A stretch of 10,640 nt of DNA, taken from the NCBI GenBank assembly GCA_003695505.1, contig RFIY01000344.1:1-10640 (forward strand). Direction: 5' to 3'. The DNA is from Candidatus Dadabacteria bacterium (lineage in GTDB: Bacteria; J088). Under the pieces are notes generated by a model, which was not told the DNA's origin, ran no database searches, and saw only the letters and a list, made by a program, of their open reading frames with translations. Below, piece after piece: positions 1-6,752 of this stretch; positions within the stretch are counted from its first letter, which is position 1, and every line of letters begins with the position of its first letter. The position numbers and the translations under genes are program-made.

Positions 1-640
1 CGCCGCACAGATACAGCGCCGCCAGATCGCGCGGCGTGTCACATGGCGCGACCGTGCAGACCCCTGCGGCGATCGCGTCCCCCTGCTCCAGGAGCACCCT
101 CAAATTGGGTCGCCAGCACCAGTTGCCTCGCGTATCCCGTGCAAGATTTGTCAGCAGAAACAGACGCGTCCGGCGATCGGGCACCATCGCCGCCAGGTAT
201 CGATCCACGTCCGAACGTCGTGTGCACCGCGCCAGCGGCACCGCGAGCATCGCGTCGATCAGGTGGGCAAACGAGTGCTCATAGCGCCGCAGCGCGATAT
301 CGACCACGACCATGCCAAGAACCCGATCCGGATGGGTCAGGGCCATCGCCTGTGCGACTTTCCCTCCCATGGAGTGTCCGACCACTGCCGCGCGATCGAC
401 GCCATTGCGGTCGAGCAGGCGCACCACGTCGGCAACCATCGCTGGATAGTTCATTTCGTCGACCCAGGGAGATTCGCCGTGATTGCGCAGATCCGGCACG
501 ATCACCCGCCAGCGATCCGACAGGCTGCGCGCACGGGCAGCGAGATTGCGACCTGAACCCAGCAGGCCATGCAAAAGGACGACCGTATCGCCGCCCTGAT
601 CGCCGAACGCCGTCGCGTGCAGATCGACGACCTGGCTCAC
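1..640 (-). CDS. YbfF-like alpha/beta hydrolase (esterase), 3' end missing
   Basis: A serine hydrolase of the alpha/beta fold, most like the YbfF acyl esterase family; the natural substrate is not deducible. The reading frame is open from GTG at 640 to the left edge, giving 213 residues; YbfF proteins have about 255, so roughly 40 C-terminal residues with the catalytic His lie outside. Visible marks are the oxyanion-hole segment LLHGLLGSGRN (residues 22-32), PDLRNHGESP (49-58), MNYPAM (63-68), the nucleophile elbow GHSMGG with Ser90, and VVVDIA (111-116). The order and spacing match YbfF. It is the last gene seen in the minus-strand operon, 10 nt after the glutaredoxin-like gene. The GTG has an AGGG-type ribosome site close upstream; an in-frame TTG nine codons earlier is an alternative start that would overlap the preceding gene. 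Family assignment is firm, substrate unknown. Confidence 0.85.
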   Translation of the reverse strand, partial: MSQVVDLHATAFGDQGGDTVVLLHGLLGSGRNLAARARSLSDRWRVIVPDLRNHGESPWVDEMNYPAMVADVVRLLDRNGVDRAAVVGHSMGGKVAQAMALTHPDRVLGMVVVDIALRRYEHSFAHLIDAMLAVPLARCTRRSDVDRYLAAMVPDRRTRLFLLTNLARDTRGNWCWRPNLRVLLEQGDAIAAGVCTVAPCDTPRDLAALYLCG

Positions 641-650
641 GCCGTCGCCC

Positions 651-1025
651 TCAACTGGCTGGAGCAACCTTGTCCAGTTCCCCGCTCCGAATCAGCGCTT
701 CGGTCTCGTCGGCACCGCCGACCAGTACGCCGTTGACGAAGACCATCGGAAACAACGGCCAGCCAGACCACATCTTGATCGCAAGCCGGCGACGCCATTG
801 CCGAAAATAGTCGCCGTACTCGAGGTAGTGGTATTCGATGCCCGCGCGCTTCAGCGCCTTGCGTGCCCGTGCGACATGCGGGTTGACCGCCATACCGACA
901 ACGACGACGCGATGCTGCTCGATCGCGGCGCGCACTTCATCGACGGTTTTGCGGTGGAATCCGGCGATGAACGCGGCTGCACGCGGATGGATCTGGCTCT
1001 GACTCAATATCGGGCGTTCCTGCAC
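651..1025 (-). CDS. Glutaredoxin-fold protein lacking all cysteines
   Basis: A 124-residue protein with the glutaredoxin pattern but no cysteine anywhere. After an N-terminal extension of about 37 residues comes VVVVGMAVNPHV (40-51), where the usual CPYC or CGFS site reads NPHV (48-51). The helix ARARKALKRAGIEYHY follows as in glutaredoxins. W89-P and the cis-proline region LFPMVFVNG (91-99, Pro93) match the TVP/TFP motif, and VGGADE (102-107) matches the glutathione-binding GGCDD motif with Ala for Cys. The fold and glutathione-binding face therefore seem kept while thiol chemistry is impossible. It may bind glutathione or a partner protein, but this is inference. GTG is the start because AAGGAGG lies 6 nt upstream (1032-1038). 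It follows ppsR by 80 nt, the largest gap in this operon. Confidence 0.8.
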   Translation of the reverse strand: MQERPILSQSQIHPRAAAFIAGFHRKTVDEVRAAIEQHRVVVVGMAVNPHVARARKALKRAGIEYHYLEYGDYFRQWRRRLAIKMWSGWPLFPMVFVNGVLVGGADETEALIRSGELDKVAPAS

Positions 1026-1069
1026 AATCAGCCTCCTTGCTGCCGGGGTACGCTGTCTGGATGCATGAC

Positions 1070-1075
1070 ATTGTA
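1070..1075 (-). promoter_or_regulatory. Possible internal -10 box before the glutaredoxin-like gene
   Basis: On the minus strand this reads TACAAT, five of six to the sigma70 -10 consensus, in the 80-nt gap between ppsR and the glutaredoxin-like gene, about 45 nt before its GTG. No convincing -35 lies 16-18 nt upstream. It could give the last two operon genes some independent expression, but it may be chance. Confidence 0.22.
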
Positions 1076-1105
1076 TGCGGCCAAATTTCTTCGTGCCGCG
1101 TGCGC

Positions 1106-1939
1106 TCAGAGACCACCAACGTGCGTGGATTCCGGATCAAGGTGCCCGATGATTTCGATCGCGATCTCTTCGATCGCGCGACCGGATACGTCGACTACGA
1201 GCCAGCCACGCTCCACAAAAAAGGCCCGCGCCTGAGCGAGTTCCTCCGCTACGACAGCCGGTTCCGCATATCGACTGGCCCCTGGTACGCCTTTGCCACT
1301 TCGAATACGTTCTTCTCGATAGCGAACAAGCTCATCGGCGTCGATCATCAGTCCGACGACCAGGGCGTCGTCTGCGCCGTCCAGCATTTCGATGAGCGGC
1401 TGCCCCGGGATAAACGGCAGATTGGCGACGCGATACCCATGGTTCGCCAGCAGCATAGACAGCGGCGTCTTGCCGGTACGACTTGGGCCGATCAGAATCA
1501 CATCCGCCTGTCCGATGGTCGCCAGCCCGGCCCCGTCGTCATGCTTGACGGCGTACTCGATTGCCCGCATGCGCGTGCCGTACTGCGCGTCCTGACGATA
1601 TTGCGCACCTGTGACACCGGCCGGCTTTCGACCTGCGGCGTCGCGGAGCTGTTCAATCACCGGACCGATCAGATCGATTCCCCGAATTCCCTGCTCAGTG
1701 AGACGCGCCGCCATGTACTCACGCAAGCGCGTGTCCGCAAACGTGTAGACGACCAACGCGGTCGCGCCGTCCGCGGCGATCAGGTCGAGGATCCCTTCCA
1801 GGGTCTTCCTGTCACGGACATCCGCAAAGCGACGGACGTTCCAACGTTGATCGGGGAACTGCAACAGGGCGCTTCCGGTCGTGCGCCATGCGGTTTCGCC
1901 GGTTGAGTCAGAAACGACGTAGATGGCGTACCGCGACAT
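1106..1939 (-). CDS. ppsR: PEP synthase regulatory protein (kinase/pyrophosphorylase, DUF299)
   Basis: A bifunctional enzyme that in the known family inactivates phosphoenolpyruvate synthase by ADP-dependent threonine phosphorylation and reactivates it by Pi-dependent dephosphorylation, so gating gluconeogenesis from pyruvate. The 277-residue length equals that of E. coli PpsR. Visible marks are the N-terminal VVSDSTGETA (8-17), YGTRMRAIEYAVKHDDG (120-136), the P-loop-like GPSRTGKTPLS (151-161), and RVANLPFIPG (170-179), all typical of the family. The ATG at 1939 is chosen because the protein then begins MSRYAIYVVSDSTGE as family members do; the frame stays open upstream to 2230, but that part overlaps pgsA. 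It starts 11 nt after the pgsA stop with no strong ribosome site, suggesting translational coupling. No ppsA target gene is in the window. Confidence 0.95.
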   Translation of the reverse strand: MSRYAIYVVSDSTGETAWRTTGSALLQFPDQRWNVRRFADVRDRKTLEGILDLIAADGATALVVYTFADTRLREYMAARLTEQGIRGIDLIGPVIEQLRDAAGRKPAGVTGAQYRQDAQYGTRMRAIEYAVKHDDGAGLATIGQADVILIGPSRTGKTPLSMLLANHGYRVANLPFIPGQPLIEMLDGADDALVVGLMIDADELVRYREERIRSGKGVPGASRYAEPAVVAEELAQARAFFVERGWLVVDVSGRAIEEIAIEIIGHLDPESTHVGGL

Positions 1940-1950
1940 GATTGCAATCG

Positions 1951-2511
1951 TCAGGTGTGGGCCGGTTCGCCACGGAAATAGGCGACAAAATACTGTATAC
2001 CCGAAACCCAGGCGATCACTGCGCTGGCATAGATGAGCACACGACCGGTCGCCGCAATCGGCAGCCCCCAGTAGTCGTTGTACAACAGCAGCAGGTTGAT
2101 CCCGGCCATCTGCACGAACGTCTTGATCTTTCCGCCGCGGCCGGCGGGCAGAACCACGCCGTCCTCGACCGCGAAATTGCGCAGCATATTGACCGCGAAT
2201 TCGCGTGCCATGATCACGACCACGATCCACGCCTCCAGACGCCCCAGTCCAGTGAGCATGACGAGCGCGGCAAGCACGATCACCTTGTCAGCCAGCGGAT
2301 CGATCAGCTTGCCAACGCGACTGACCACATCGAGCTCCCGTGCCAACCAGCCGTCGATCATATCCGTCAGGGCCGCGATGAAAAACACCAGCGCCGCCTC
2401 GAACGTGTACGACCCGGCCGGCGCGTGCTCTTCGAGGACCAGAATCCAGACCAGCAGCGGCACACTCAGCGCCCTGCCCAACGTCAGCAGATTGGGAATA
2501 TGGCGAATCAC
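1951..2511 (-). CDS. pgsA: CDP-diacylglycerol--glycerol-3-phosphate 3-phosphatidyltransferase
   Basis: An integral inner-membrane enzyme that makes phosphatidylglycerophosphate from CDP-diacylglycerol and sn-glycerol-3-phosphate, the committed step to phosphatidylglycerol and cardiolipin. The 186 residues carry the full CDP-alcohol phosphotransferase signature DG-x2-AR-x8-G-x3-D-x3-D, seen as DGWLAR...G...D...D within residues 49-75, followed by K. The N-terminal IPNLLTLGR and the later MAREF segment are typical of PgsA, and there are several hydrophobic helices. The start is GTG, 8 nt after the stop of the TPR gene, without a clear Shine-Dalgarno, so translation is probably coupled. It lies between the TPR-AIM24 gene and ppsR rather than next to uvrC, its usual partner in many gammaproteobacteria. 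The exact alcohol substrate is inferred from overall similarity to PgsA. Confidence 0.93.
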   Translation of the reverse strand: MIRHIPNLLTLGRALSVPLLVWILVLEEHAPAGSYTFEAALVFFIAALTDMIDGWLARELDVVSRVGKLIDPLADKVIVLAALVMLTGLGRLEAWIVVVIMAREFAVNMLRNFAVEDGVVLPAGRGGKIKTFVQMAGINLLLLYNDYWGLPIAATGRVLIYASAVIAWVSGIQYFVAYFRGEPAHT

Positions 2512-2519
2512 GGCGATGG

Positions 2520-4046
2520 TCAGTCGTGGCTGAACTGCACGAGAACCGTGCCCGTTCCCTGGAACTGTACCGCGGCGCCTTCGGTCTGCTGCGGAAAAGC
2601 CAGGTCGACCAGGATAGGAACCACGTTCCCGTACCAGCCGGCCAGATGCCGCGCCGGCAGAGTCAGCTTCGAATTGTCAACCTGGATCGCGCCAAGCCTG
2701 CGCTTCTGTGGCAGCTCGACGGCGAGCATACCCTGCCCTCGTAACTGAACCAGGTGAAGATCATCGCCCTCGCGCGCCGGCAGACGGCCGTTCTCCCAGC
2801 GCCACTGTCCAACGGCGGCATAGAACGACTCCTCGACGAGATAGACGAGTTCGCCGTCAAGTGCAATCACCGAAAATGCAGTGTCCTCCTTGGAATGCAG
2901 AAACACATCGCCGCCTCCGACGAGCGAATAGACCGGGTTCTGCTCGCCGCCAAAGATGGCCTTGATGTCCTTGCCCTTGTATCGTTTCTGGCGCGGTTCC
3001 GCTCGGACATCGCCGAGAATTGCGACGACATCGCGCATTCGCGACAGGGACGTGGTTTCTGGCGTCACACGGAGCCGGATGAGGTCCGGGCGGACGTGGT
3101 CAATGGGTGCCTCTGGATCCCGCTCCAGCGCGAGCAGCCGGGACAGTTCCTGCAACGATCGCCCTGCGGCAGCAGTTTCGATCACGGACTCGTAGCGATC
3201 CCGCAAGAGCGTCACGGCCGTCGACAGCAGATCGGTCGGCGACGCGGCAGGAGCAGGTGCCTGTTCAACAGATGCAATCGCCTGCTCGACGGGAGCGTCA
3301 GGAACGTCGGAACCGGCAGCCGCCGCGGCCTCTCGCGACGCGTCAGGCTCCGCCTGGATTTCAGGCTCCGCGATCGTTGACTCGGGTTCCGGGGGCGCAC
3401 CTTCGGGGCCTGATGCCGGTGCTGGCGACTCGCCGTTTCCGGCCGAAAACGTCGCGCCAAACGCGCGGTCGACGGTATCTTCGGCTTCCGGCGGCTCGGG
3501 TGCTGGCGACTCGGCGACCACCTCCTCGACATCGTCGTCATCGAGCGATATCTCGATTTCGTCCTCGACTTCGGCCGACTCGTCCGGCGCATCATCGTGC
3601 GCGCTCATCAGTTGCAACATCTGCTCAGCCATTTTCTGGCTGCCGCCTTCGACAAAATACTTTTGCGCTTCCTGGAAATGCCCGAGTCCGCTGTGGGCCA
3701 GACCAAGATAATTGAGCACCTTCTGATTGTTCGGCTGATGCTCCAACGCCTTTTCCAGCTCGATGATGGCTTCCTGGTACCGCTCTGCCTTGAGGTACGC
3801 CAGGCCAAGATTCATCAGCAGCGTTGGCTCATCCGGATATTTGGATACGAGCGTCTGGAACAGGTCGACAGCATCCTCGAACCGCTCCTGTTTGAAATAC
3901 AACAGCCCCCGGAGGTTCAGCGCCTGCTCATGGTTCGGCTCCTCGGCCAGGACGCGGTCTACCAGTTCGGCCGCTTCGTCGAAACGACCCTGATTGAGTG
4001 CAATCCGCCCCTGATCGAGCAGTATCTGAATTTCGTCTACGCGCAC
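2520..4046 (-). CDS. TPR protein with disordered linker and C-terminal AIM24-like domain
   Basis: A 508-residue protein in three parts. Residues 5-135 are about four tetratricopeptide repeats, seen in the regular A/G/Y-A pattern and phrases such as EAAELVDRVLAEEPNHEQAL and LLMNLGLAYLKAERYQEAI. Residues about 150-270 are an acidic, Pro/Ala/Glu-rich, probably disordered linker. Residues about 355-508 resemble the AIM24 (DUF124, TIGR00266-type) beta domain: GGGDVFLHS, ALDGELVYLVEESFYA, GQGMLAVELP, LAGWYGNVVP and the closing FQGTGTVLVQ follow that family's order. Biochemical function of AIM24 domains in bacteria is not established. No signal peptide or membrane segment is visible, so a cytoplasmic scaffold is likely (inference). 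The start is GTG with AAGGA about 10 nt upstream. It sits between the transglycosylase (45-nt gap) and pgsA (8-nt gap), which suggests an envelope-related role. Confidence 0.87.
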   Translation of the reverse strand: MRVDEIQILLDQGRIALNQGRFDEAAELVDRVLAEEPNHEQALNLRGLLYFKQERFEDAVDLFQTLVSKYPDEPTLLMNLGLAYLKAERYQEAIIELEKALEHQPNNQKVLNYLGLAHSGLGHFQEAQKYFVEGGSQKMAEQMLQLMSAHDDAPDESAEVEDEIEISLDDDDVEEVVAESPAPEPPEAEDTVDRAFGATFSAGNGESPAPASGPEGAPPEPESTIAEPEIQAEPDASREAAAAAGSDVPDAPVEQAIASVEQAPAPAASPTDLLSTAVTLLRDRYESVIETAAAGRSLQELSRLLALERDPEAPIDHVRPDLIRLRVTPETTSLSRMRDVVAILGDVRAEPRQKRYKGKDIKAIFGGEQNPVYSLVGGGDVFLHSKEDTAFSVIALDGELVYLVEESFYAAVGQWRWENGRLPAREGDDLHLVQLRGQGMLAVELPQKRRLGAIQVDNSKLTLPARHLAGWYGNVVPILVDLAFPQQTEGAAVQFQGTGTVLVQFSHD

Positions 4047-4091
4047 GTTGCCTGTTCCTTGTCGTCCTGCCGGTCCGCGGCTGCCCGGAGT

Positions 4092-4670
4092 CTATCGGCG
4101 GGCCTGTTCATAAAATTTCAGAATCCGCCTGACATAGCTTTTCGTACTCGAAATATCGGGTACACCACGGGCGCGAGCGACACGATTTTCACCGGCGTGA
4201 TATGCCGCAAGCGCCCACTCCAGTCTGCCAGAGAATCGATCAAGCAGGTAGCGCAGGTAACGCATCCCGCCCCGCAGGTTCTCGATTGGATCGAACGGCT
4301 TGCGCACGCCCAGCAATCGCGCGGTTTCGGGCATCAACTGCATCAAACCCATCGCACCTTTGTGGCTGAGCGCGAACGGATCATAGTCACTCTCGACCCG
4401 AACGACCTGTTCGATCAGCAATGGATCAAGCCGAAAAGACGGCGCAATGCGCCAGATCTGCTCGCGAATCGTGTCGCGATCCCATGTGCTCGGCTGGGGC
4501 ATCGGCCGACCAGTCGGTACATACGCGGTATAGCCGGAATGACGCGGCGCATCCGTAAAATGCAAAACGCCGTTATCATCTTCCCAGACGTAGATTGCCG
4601 CGAGCGCCGGGTCGCAAAGCGCCACTATTGCTGCAAGCATTGGCCATATAAGGAGTTTTCGTGCAATCAT
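4092..4670 (-). CDS. Secreted lytic transglycosylase (SLT family) with DUF4124-like N-terminus
   Basis: A 192-residue exported enzyme expected to cleave the MurNAc-GlcNAc bond of peptidoglycan with formation of 1,6-anhydro-MurNAc. A signal peptide is visible (MIARK, then a hydrophobic core, cleavage probably after ALAA near residue 25). Residues 26-46 (IYVWEDDNGVLHFTDAP) match a DUF4124-type motif. The SLT domain spans about 65-190: catalytic Glu93 in VVRVESDYDP, the GAMGLMQLMPETA motif (106-118), and AAYHAGENRV (155-164), where most relatives have AYNAG. The ATG at 4670 is chosen because the promoter -10 lies at 4705-4710 and the signal peptide then starts correctly; an upstream in-frame ATG at 4751 precedes the promoter. 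It is the first gene of the long minus-strand operon. The cysteine in the signal peptide (residue 19) is not in a proper lipobox. Confidence 0.92.
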   Translation of the reverse strand: MIARKLLIWPMLAAIVALCDPALAAIYVWEDDNGVLHFTDAPRHSGYTAYVPTGRPMPQPSTWDRDTIREQIWRIAPSFRLDPLLIEQVVRVESDYDPFALSHKGAMGLMQLMPETARLLGVRKPFDPIENLRGGMRYLRYLLDRFSGRLEWALAAYHAGENRVARARGVPDISSTKSYVRRILKFYEQARR

Positions 4671-4704
4671 GATGGCCGAAACAGTTACCGGGCAACCGTA
4701 TGTG

Positions 4705-4733
4705 ATTATAGCGAGCGCGAAAGCCTGAATCAA
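4705..4733 (-). promoter_or_regulatory. Sigma70-like promoter of the transglycosylase-pgsA-ppsR operon
   Basis: On the minus strand the -35 box TTGATT (4728-4733) and a perfect -10 box TATAAT (4705-4710) are separated by exactly 17 nt. Transcription would begin near 4698, leaving about 28 nt of leader before the ATG at 4670. It is the clearest promoter in the window and probably drives all six minus-strand genes to its left. Confidence 0.75.
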
Positions 4734-4743
4734 ACCCGTCCGC

Positions 4744-4774
4744 CACGGCATGCAAACCCCGGTTTTTTGCCGTG
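4744..4774. repeat. Imperfect dyad between divergent operons
   Basis: CACGGC (4744-4749) pairs with GCCGTG (4769-4774), and the inner AAACC (4754-4758) pairs with GGTTT (4761-4765) around a CC centre; only a few bases between the arms are unpaired. The dyad lies just upstream of the -35 of the leftward promoter and about 30 nt before the ATG of the rightward lipoprotein gene. It could be an operator for either direction, or a hairpin in a transcript. The role is inferred from position only. Confidence 0.4.
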
Positions 4775-4805
4775 TGAAAATTTAGTTGAATCCTGTCAGG
4801 AAATT

Positions 4806-6182
4806 ATGAGATTCGCTCCCCGCACACGCGCCGGCCAGCCCCCTATCGACAGTAACGACCTCCGGGCGCAGCACGGCGGGGTGCGCGGGCTGTTCTTCGT
4901 CCTGTTGTCCCTCACGCTGTTGCTCCCGGTTCTCGCTTGTGACATCCTCAACCCGGAACAACGTGGACCCGTAGATCTGCTTCGCTTTGTCCAGCGCGCC
5001 CAACAGAGATGCCAGATCCTTCAACGTATCTGGCCGGTGCTCGCGCCCCAGGCGTTAACAACATCCCCGGCATTCGGCGCACCCGCACTCGATTTTGCAG
5101 CGCTGGCCACGGCGCGCGTGACGCAAGCCAGCGACATTCCGGCCACCTTTTCCGGTGTCCGCGCCTCGACGTGCGATGCAGATGCCTGCACGATCACATG
5201 GTCGGGCGGTGAACAGCAGCGAACCTTTGCAATCGCGCGCTTCGTCGACGGGCAGCCGCAAGGCTTCACGCAACGGATCACGACACCTCCATTTGGTACC
5301 TGGCTGACCTGGTTTGATGCAAACGGCGCCGCCACAGCCGGAACCCTGCTTGCCGAGGGAACGTCACCCATTTCGATCTGGGCCTGGGAACACGCATCCG
5401 GCCGATACGCCGGCCTTGTCAGCCAGCCCGGCGCGACATTCGGTCGCTGGACGATCGATCAAACGGGCATCTCCGGCTTTGCAGATCTCCAGAATCTGCG
5501 CGAACGCTTTCCATGGGCGGCGCGGCCGCTGACCACATCTACACAGTTGACAAGGGCACGCGCCTGGTTGCGCCAGGTCGAATACGCCAGCACAGCGTCG
5601 ACGTACGTGTTTTTGTCGATTGAACCGCCTGTCTGGCTGTGGCAGGGACCGGGCGTCCAGAACGCAACCGTCGAGCAGCAGGGCACCGGTCTGCTATACG
5701 CCGCAGACTTCGACCCGGATCAGACCTTGCTGCACCTCGAGACGACGATCGAAGAATCCGCAACGGCCACGACGATTTTCGAGCATCAGGTCAATCGCCT
5801 CGGTGCGCGCAGCGCATTCGATCTGACCGTCACCAGATCCGTGCAACGTAGCCGCACGCTGTGGAGCGGAAATGCTCAGGGATCCGGCGGAACCGATATC
5901 GCCGTAGATGGGCCGGGCTGGCGGCTTGACGCGTTCTGGGATCTGGCAGACGGCTCGCTGATCACGTTGCAGGCCCGGATCCTGCCGAACGGGATCTGGA
6001 CCGGTGCGTTTACCGGCTGGGCGCAAGAGGACCAGGACACGCCACGCGAGCAGGGCGAATTTCTGATGCTACCCGACGGCACCTGGTCTGCGACGGTTCT
6101 GCTGCAGCAAAGCGACGGCAGCTACGCCGAGCTGCCGCTGGCCCTGCCTCCCGAAGGCGCGACAGCGCGCAGCGTAGAATGA
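4806..6182 (+). CDS. Predicted lipoprotein of unknown function
   Basis: A 458-residue protein I do not recognise. After a 28-residue N-terminal stretch comes a hydrophobic segment (GLFFVLLSLTLLLPVLAC, 28-45) ending in a lipobox-like VLAC, with Cys45 followed by Asp, so a membrane-anchored lipoprotein is likely; Asp at +2 would favour inner-membrane retention under E. coli rules. The rest is rich in Trp, Thr, Gly and alternating hydrophobic residues (e.g. GTWLTWFDANG, SISIWAWE-like and GIWTGAFTGW stretches), pointing to an all-beta exported domain. A Cys pair, CDADAC, occurs early in the mature part. ATG 4806 has AGGA 4 nt upstream. An in-frame GTG at 4881 would give a shorter, more typical lipoprotein signal and is a real alternative. 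The frame is open far upstream to 3597, but that part lies over the minus-strand genes. The MAPEG gene follows after 34 nt. Confidence 0.75.
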   Translation: MRFAPRTRAGQPPIDSNDLRAQHGGVRGLFFVLLSLTLLLPVLACDILNPEQRGPVDLLRFVQRAQQRCQILQRIWPVLAPQALTTSPAFGAPALDFAALATARVTQASDIPATFSGVRASTCDADACTITWSGGEQQRTFAIARFVDGQPQGFTQRITTPPFGTWLTWFDANGAATAGTLLAEGTSPISIWAWEHASGRYAGLVSQPGATFGRWTIDQTGISGFADLQNLRERFPWAARPLTTSTQLTRARAWLRQVEYASTASTYVFLSIEPPVWLWQGPGVQNATVEQQGTGLLYAADFDPDQTLLHLETTIEESATATTIFEHQVNRLGARSAFDLTVTRSVQRSRTLWSGNAQGSGGTDIAVDGPGWRLDAFWDLADGSLITLQARILPNGIWTGAFTGWAQEDQDTPREQGEFLMLPDGTWSATVLLQQSDGSYAELPLALPPEGATARSVE

Positions 6183-6216
6183 TGTCGATGTGTCTGTCGG
6201 TCAAACGGAGTACACC

Positions 6217-6624
6217 ATGACCCCTACAGCCTGGAGCCTGCTCGGCTTTGTCGCCTGGACCCTGTTTCTGATGCTCGGCATCGTGTCGACGCGTAGTGTA
6301 ATGGTTCTTTCCGGGAAACGCGCTGCGAACGATTTTCCAGCGGATCGCCCGCACGACGGGCCGCCTCTCTATCAGCGGCTGCTGCGCGCGCACCTGAATT
6401 GTGTTGAGAATCTGCCCTTGTTTGCGGCCGTAACGTTGCTGGCGATCAGTATCGAGGTCACCGGACTGACAGATGGTCCGGCCCAGCTTTACCTGGGCGC
6501 ACGCATTCTGCAGAGCCTGACTCACCTGATCGGCACGAGCGCGCTACTGGTGCAGGTGCGTTTCGCGTTTTTCCTCGTGCAGATCGGCGCGCTGCTAACC
6601 ATGATTGTGCGGCTGGCCAACTGA
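6217..6624 (+). CDS. MAPEG family integral membrane protein
   Basis: A 135-residue protein of the MAPEG superfamily (membrane-associated proteins in eicosanoid and glutathione metabolism), small four-helix membrane proteins, some of which are glutathione transferases or peroxidases. The family signature is clear: RAHLNCVENLPLFA (57-70), with the Arg, Asn and Glu-Asn-x-Pro residues, then YLGARILQSLTHLIG (92-106). Hydrophobic helices lie at about 5-25, 66-84, 90-112 and 114-132. Bacterial members of this type are mostly uncharacterised, so glutathione chemistry is possible but not shown. ATG 6217 is chosen because GGAG lies 6 nt upstream (6207-6210); a GTG at 6190 in the same frame lacks such a site and would add nine residues absent from typical members. 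It is probably co-transcribed with the lipoprotein gene. Confidence 0.88.
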   Translation: MTPTAWSLLGFVAWTLFLMLGIVSTRSVMVLSGKRAANDFPADRPHDGPPLYQRLLRAHLNCVENLPLFAAVTLLAISIEVTGLTDGPAQLYLGARILQSLTHLIGTSALLVQVRFAFFLVQIGALLTMIVRLAN

Positions 6625-6667
6625 AGCCTGATTGACGCGATTCCGGGGACGCGCTGGCCTCGTGAAT

Positions 6668-6706
6668 CGAACCGCTCACAAGCAAATTGCACAAATTTCC
6701 GGTTCG
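6668..6706. repeat. Perfect 7-bp inverted repeat CGAACCG / CGGTTCG
   Basis: CGAACCG at 6668-6674 and its exact reverse complement at 6700-6706 flank a 25-nt AT-richer spacer. The repeat lies in the 128-nt gap before the small TPR-like gene and encloses the possible -35 box of its promoter, so it could be a split operator. A role as a terminator is unlikely because no T-run follows. Confidence 0.4.
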
Positions 6707-6715
6707 CAATAGAGT
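6687..6715 (+). promoter_or_regulatory. Weak sigma70-like promoter for the 6753 gene
   Basis: TTGCAC (6687-6692) and TAGAGT (6710-6715) are 17 nt apart, in the only AT-rich part of the gap. Matches to consensus are about three and four of six. Transcription would start near 6722, giving a leader of about 30 nt. The call rests on spacing, composition and position. Confidence 0.35.
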
Positions 6716-6737
6716 ATCTTCGTGGGTCAACAATACC

Positions 6738-6745
6738 GAGGGAGG
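6738..6745 (+). promoter_or_regulatory. Strong ribosome binding site deciding a GTG start
   Basis: GAGGGAGG ends 7 nt before GTG at 6753. It fixes that codon as the start, although the frame is open from an ATG at 6687, which has no comparable site and would precede the candidate transcription start. Confidence 0.7.
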
Positions 6746-6752
6746 TTGTGAC

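Noticed and set aside
43-810. 255-codon plus-strand open frame
   Set aside because: It lies over the minus-strand hydrolase and glutaredoxin-like genes, has Arg/Pro/Ser-rich low-complexity composition, and has no family features; a shadow frame of GC-rich coding DNA.
1037-1906. 289-codon plus-strand open frame
   Set aside because: It covers ppsR in antisense; the product has no recognisable motif, while the minus strand gives a complete PpsR.
1940-2230. N-terminal extension of ppsR in the same frame
   Set aside because: It overlaps pgsA on the same strand, is Arg-rich, and is absent from the PpsR family, whose normal start falls at the ATG at 1939.
1942-3715. Several plus-strand open frames over pgsA and the TPR gene
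   Set aside because: The products are low-complexity and basic, without domains; the minus-strand genes have clear family signatures over the whole stretch.
4671-4751. Longer transglycosylase start at ATG 4751
   Set aside because: It lies upstream of the TTGATT-17-TATAAT promoter and would bury the signal peptide inside the protein.
3597-4805. Upstream 403 codons in frame with the lipoprotein gene
   Set aside because: This open stretch lies opposite the TPR and transglycosylase genes, and the signal sequence appears only after the ATG at 4806.
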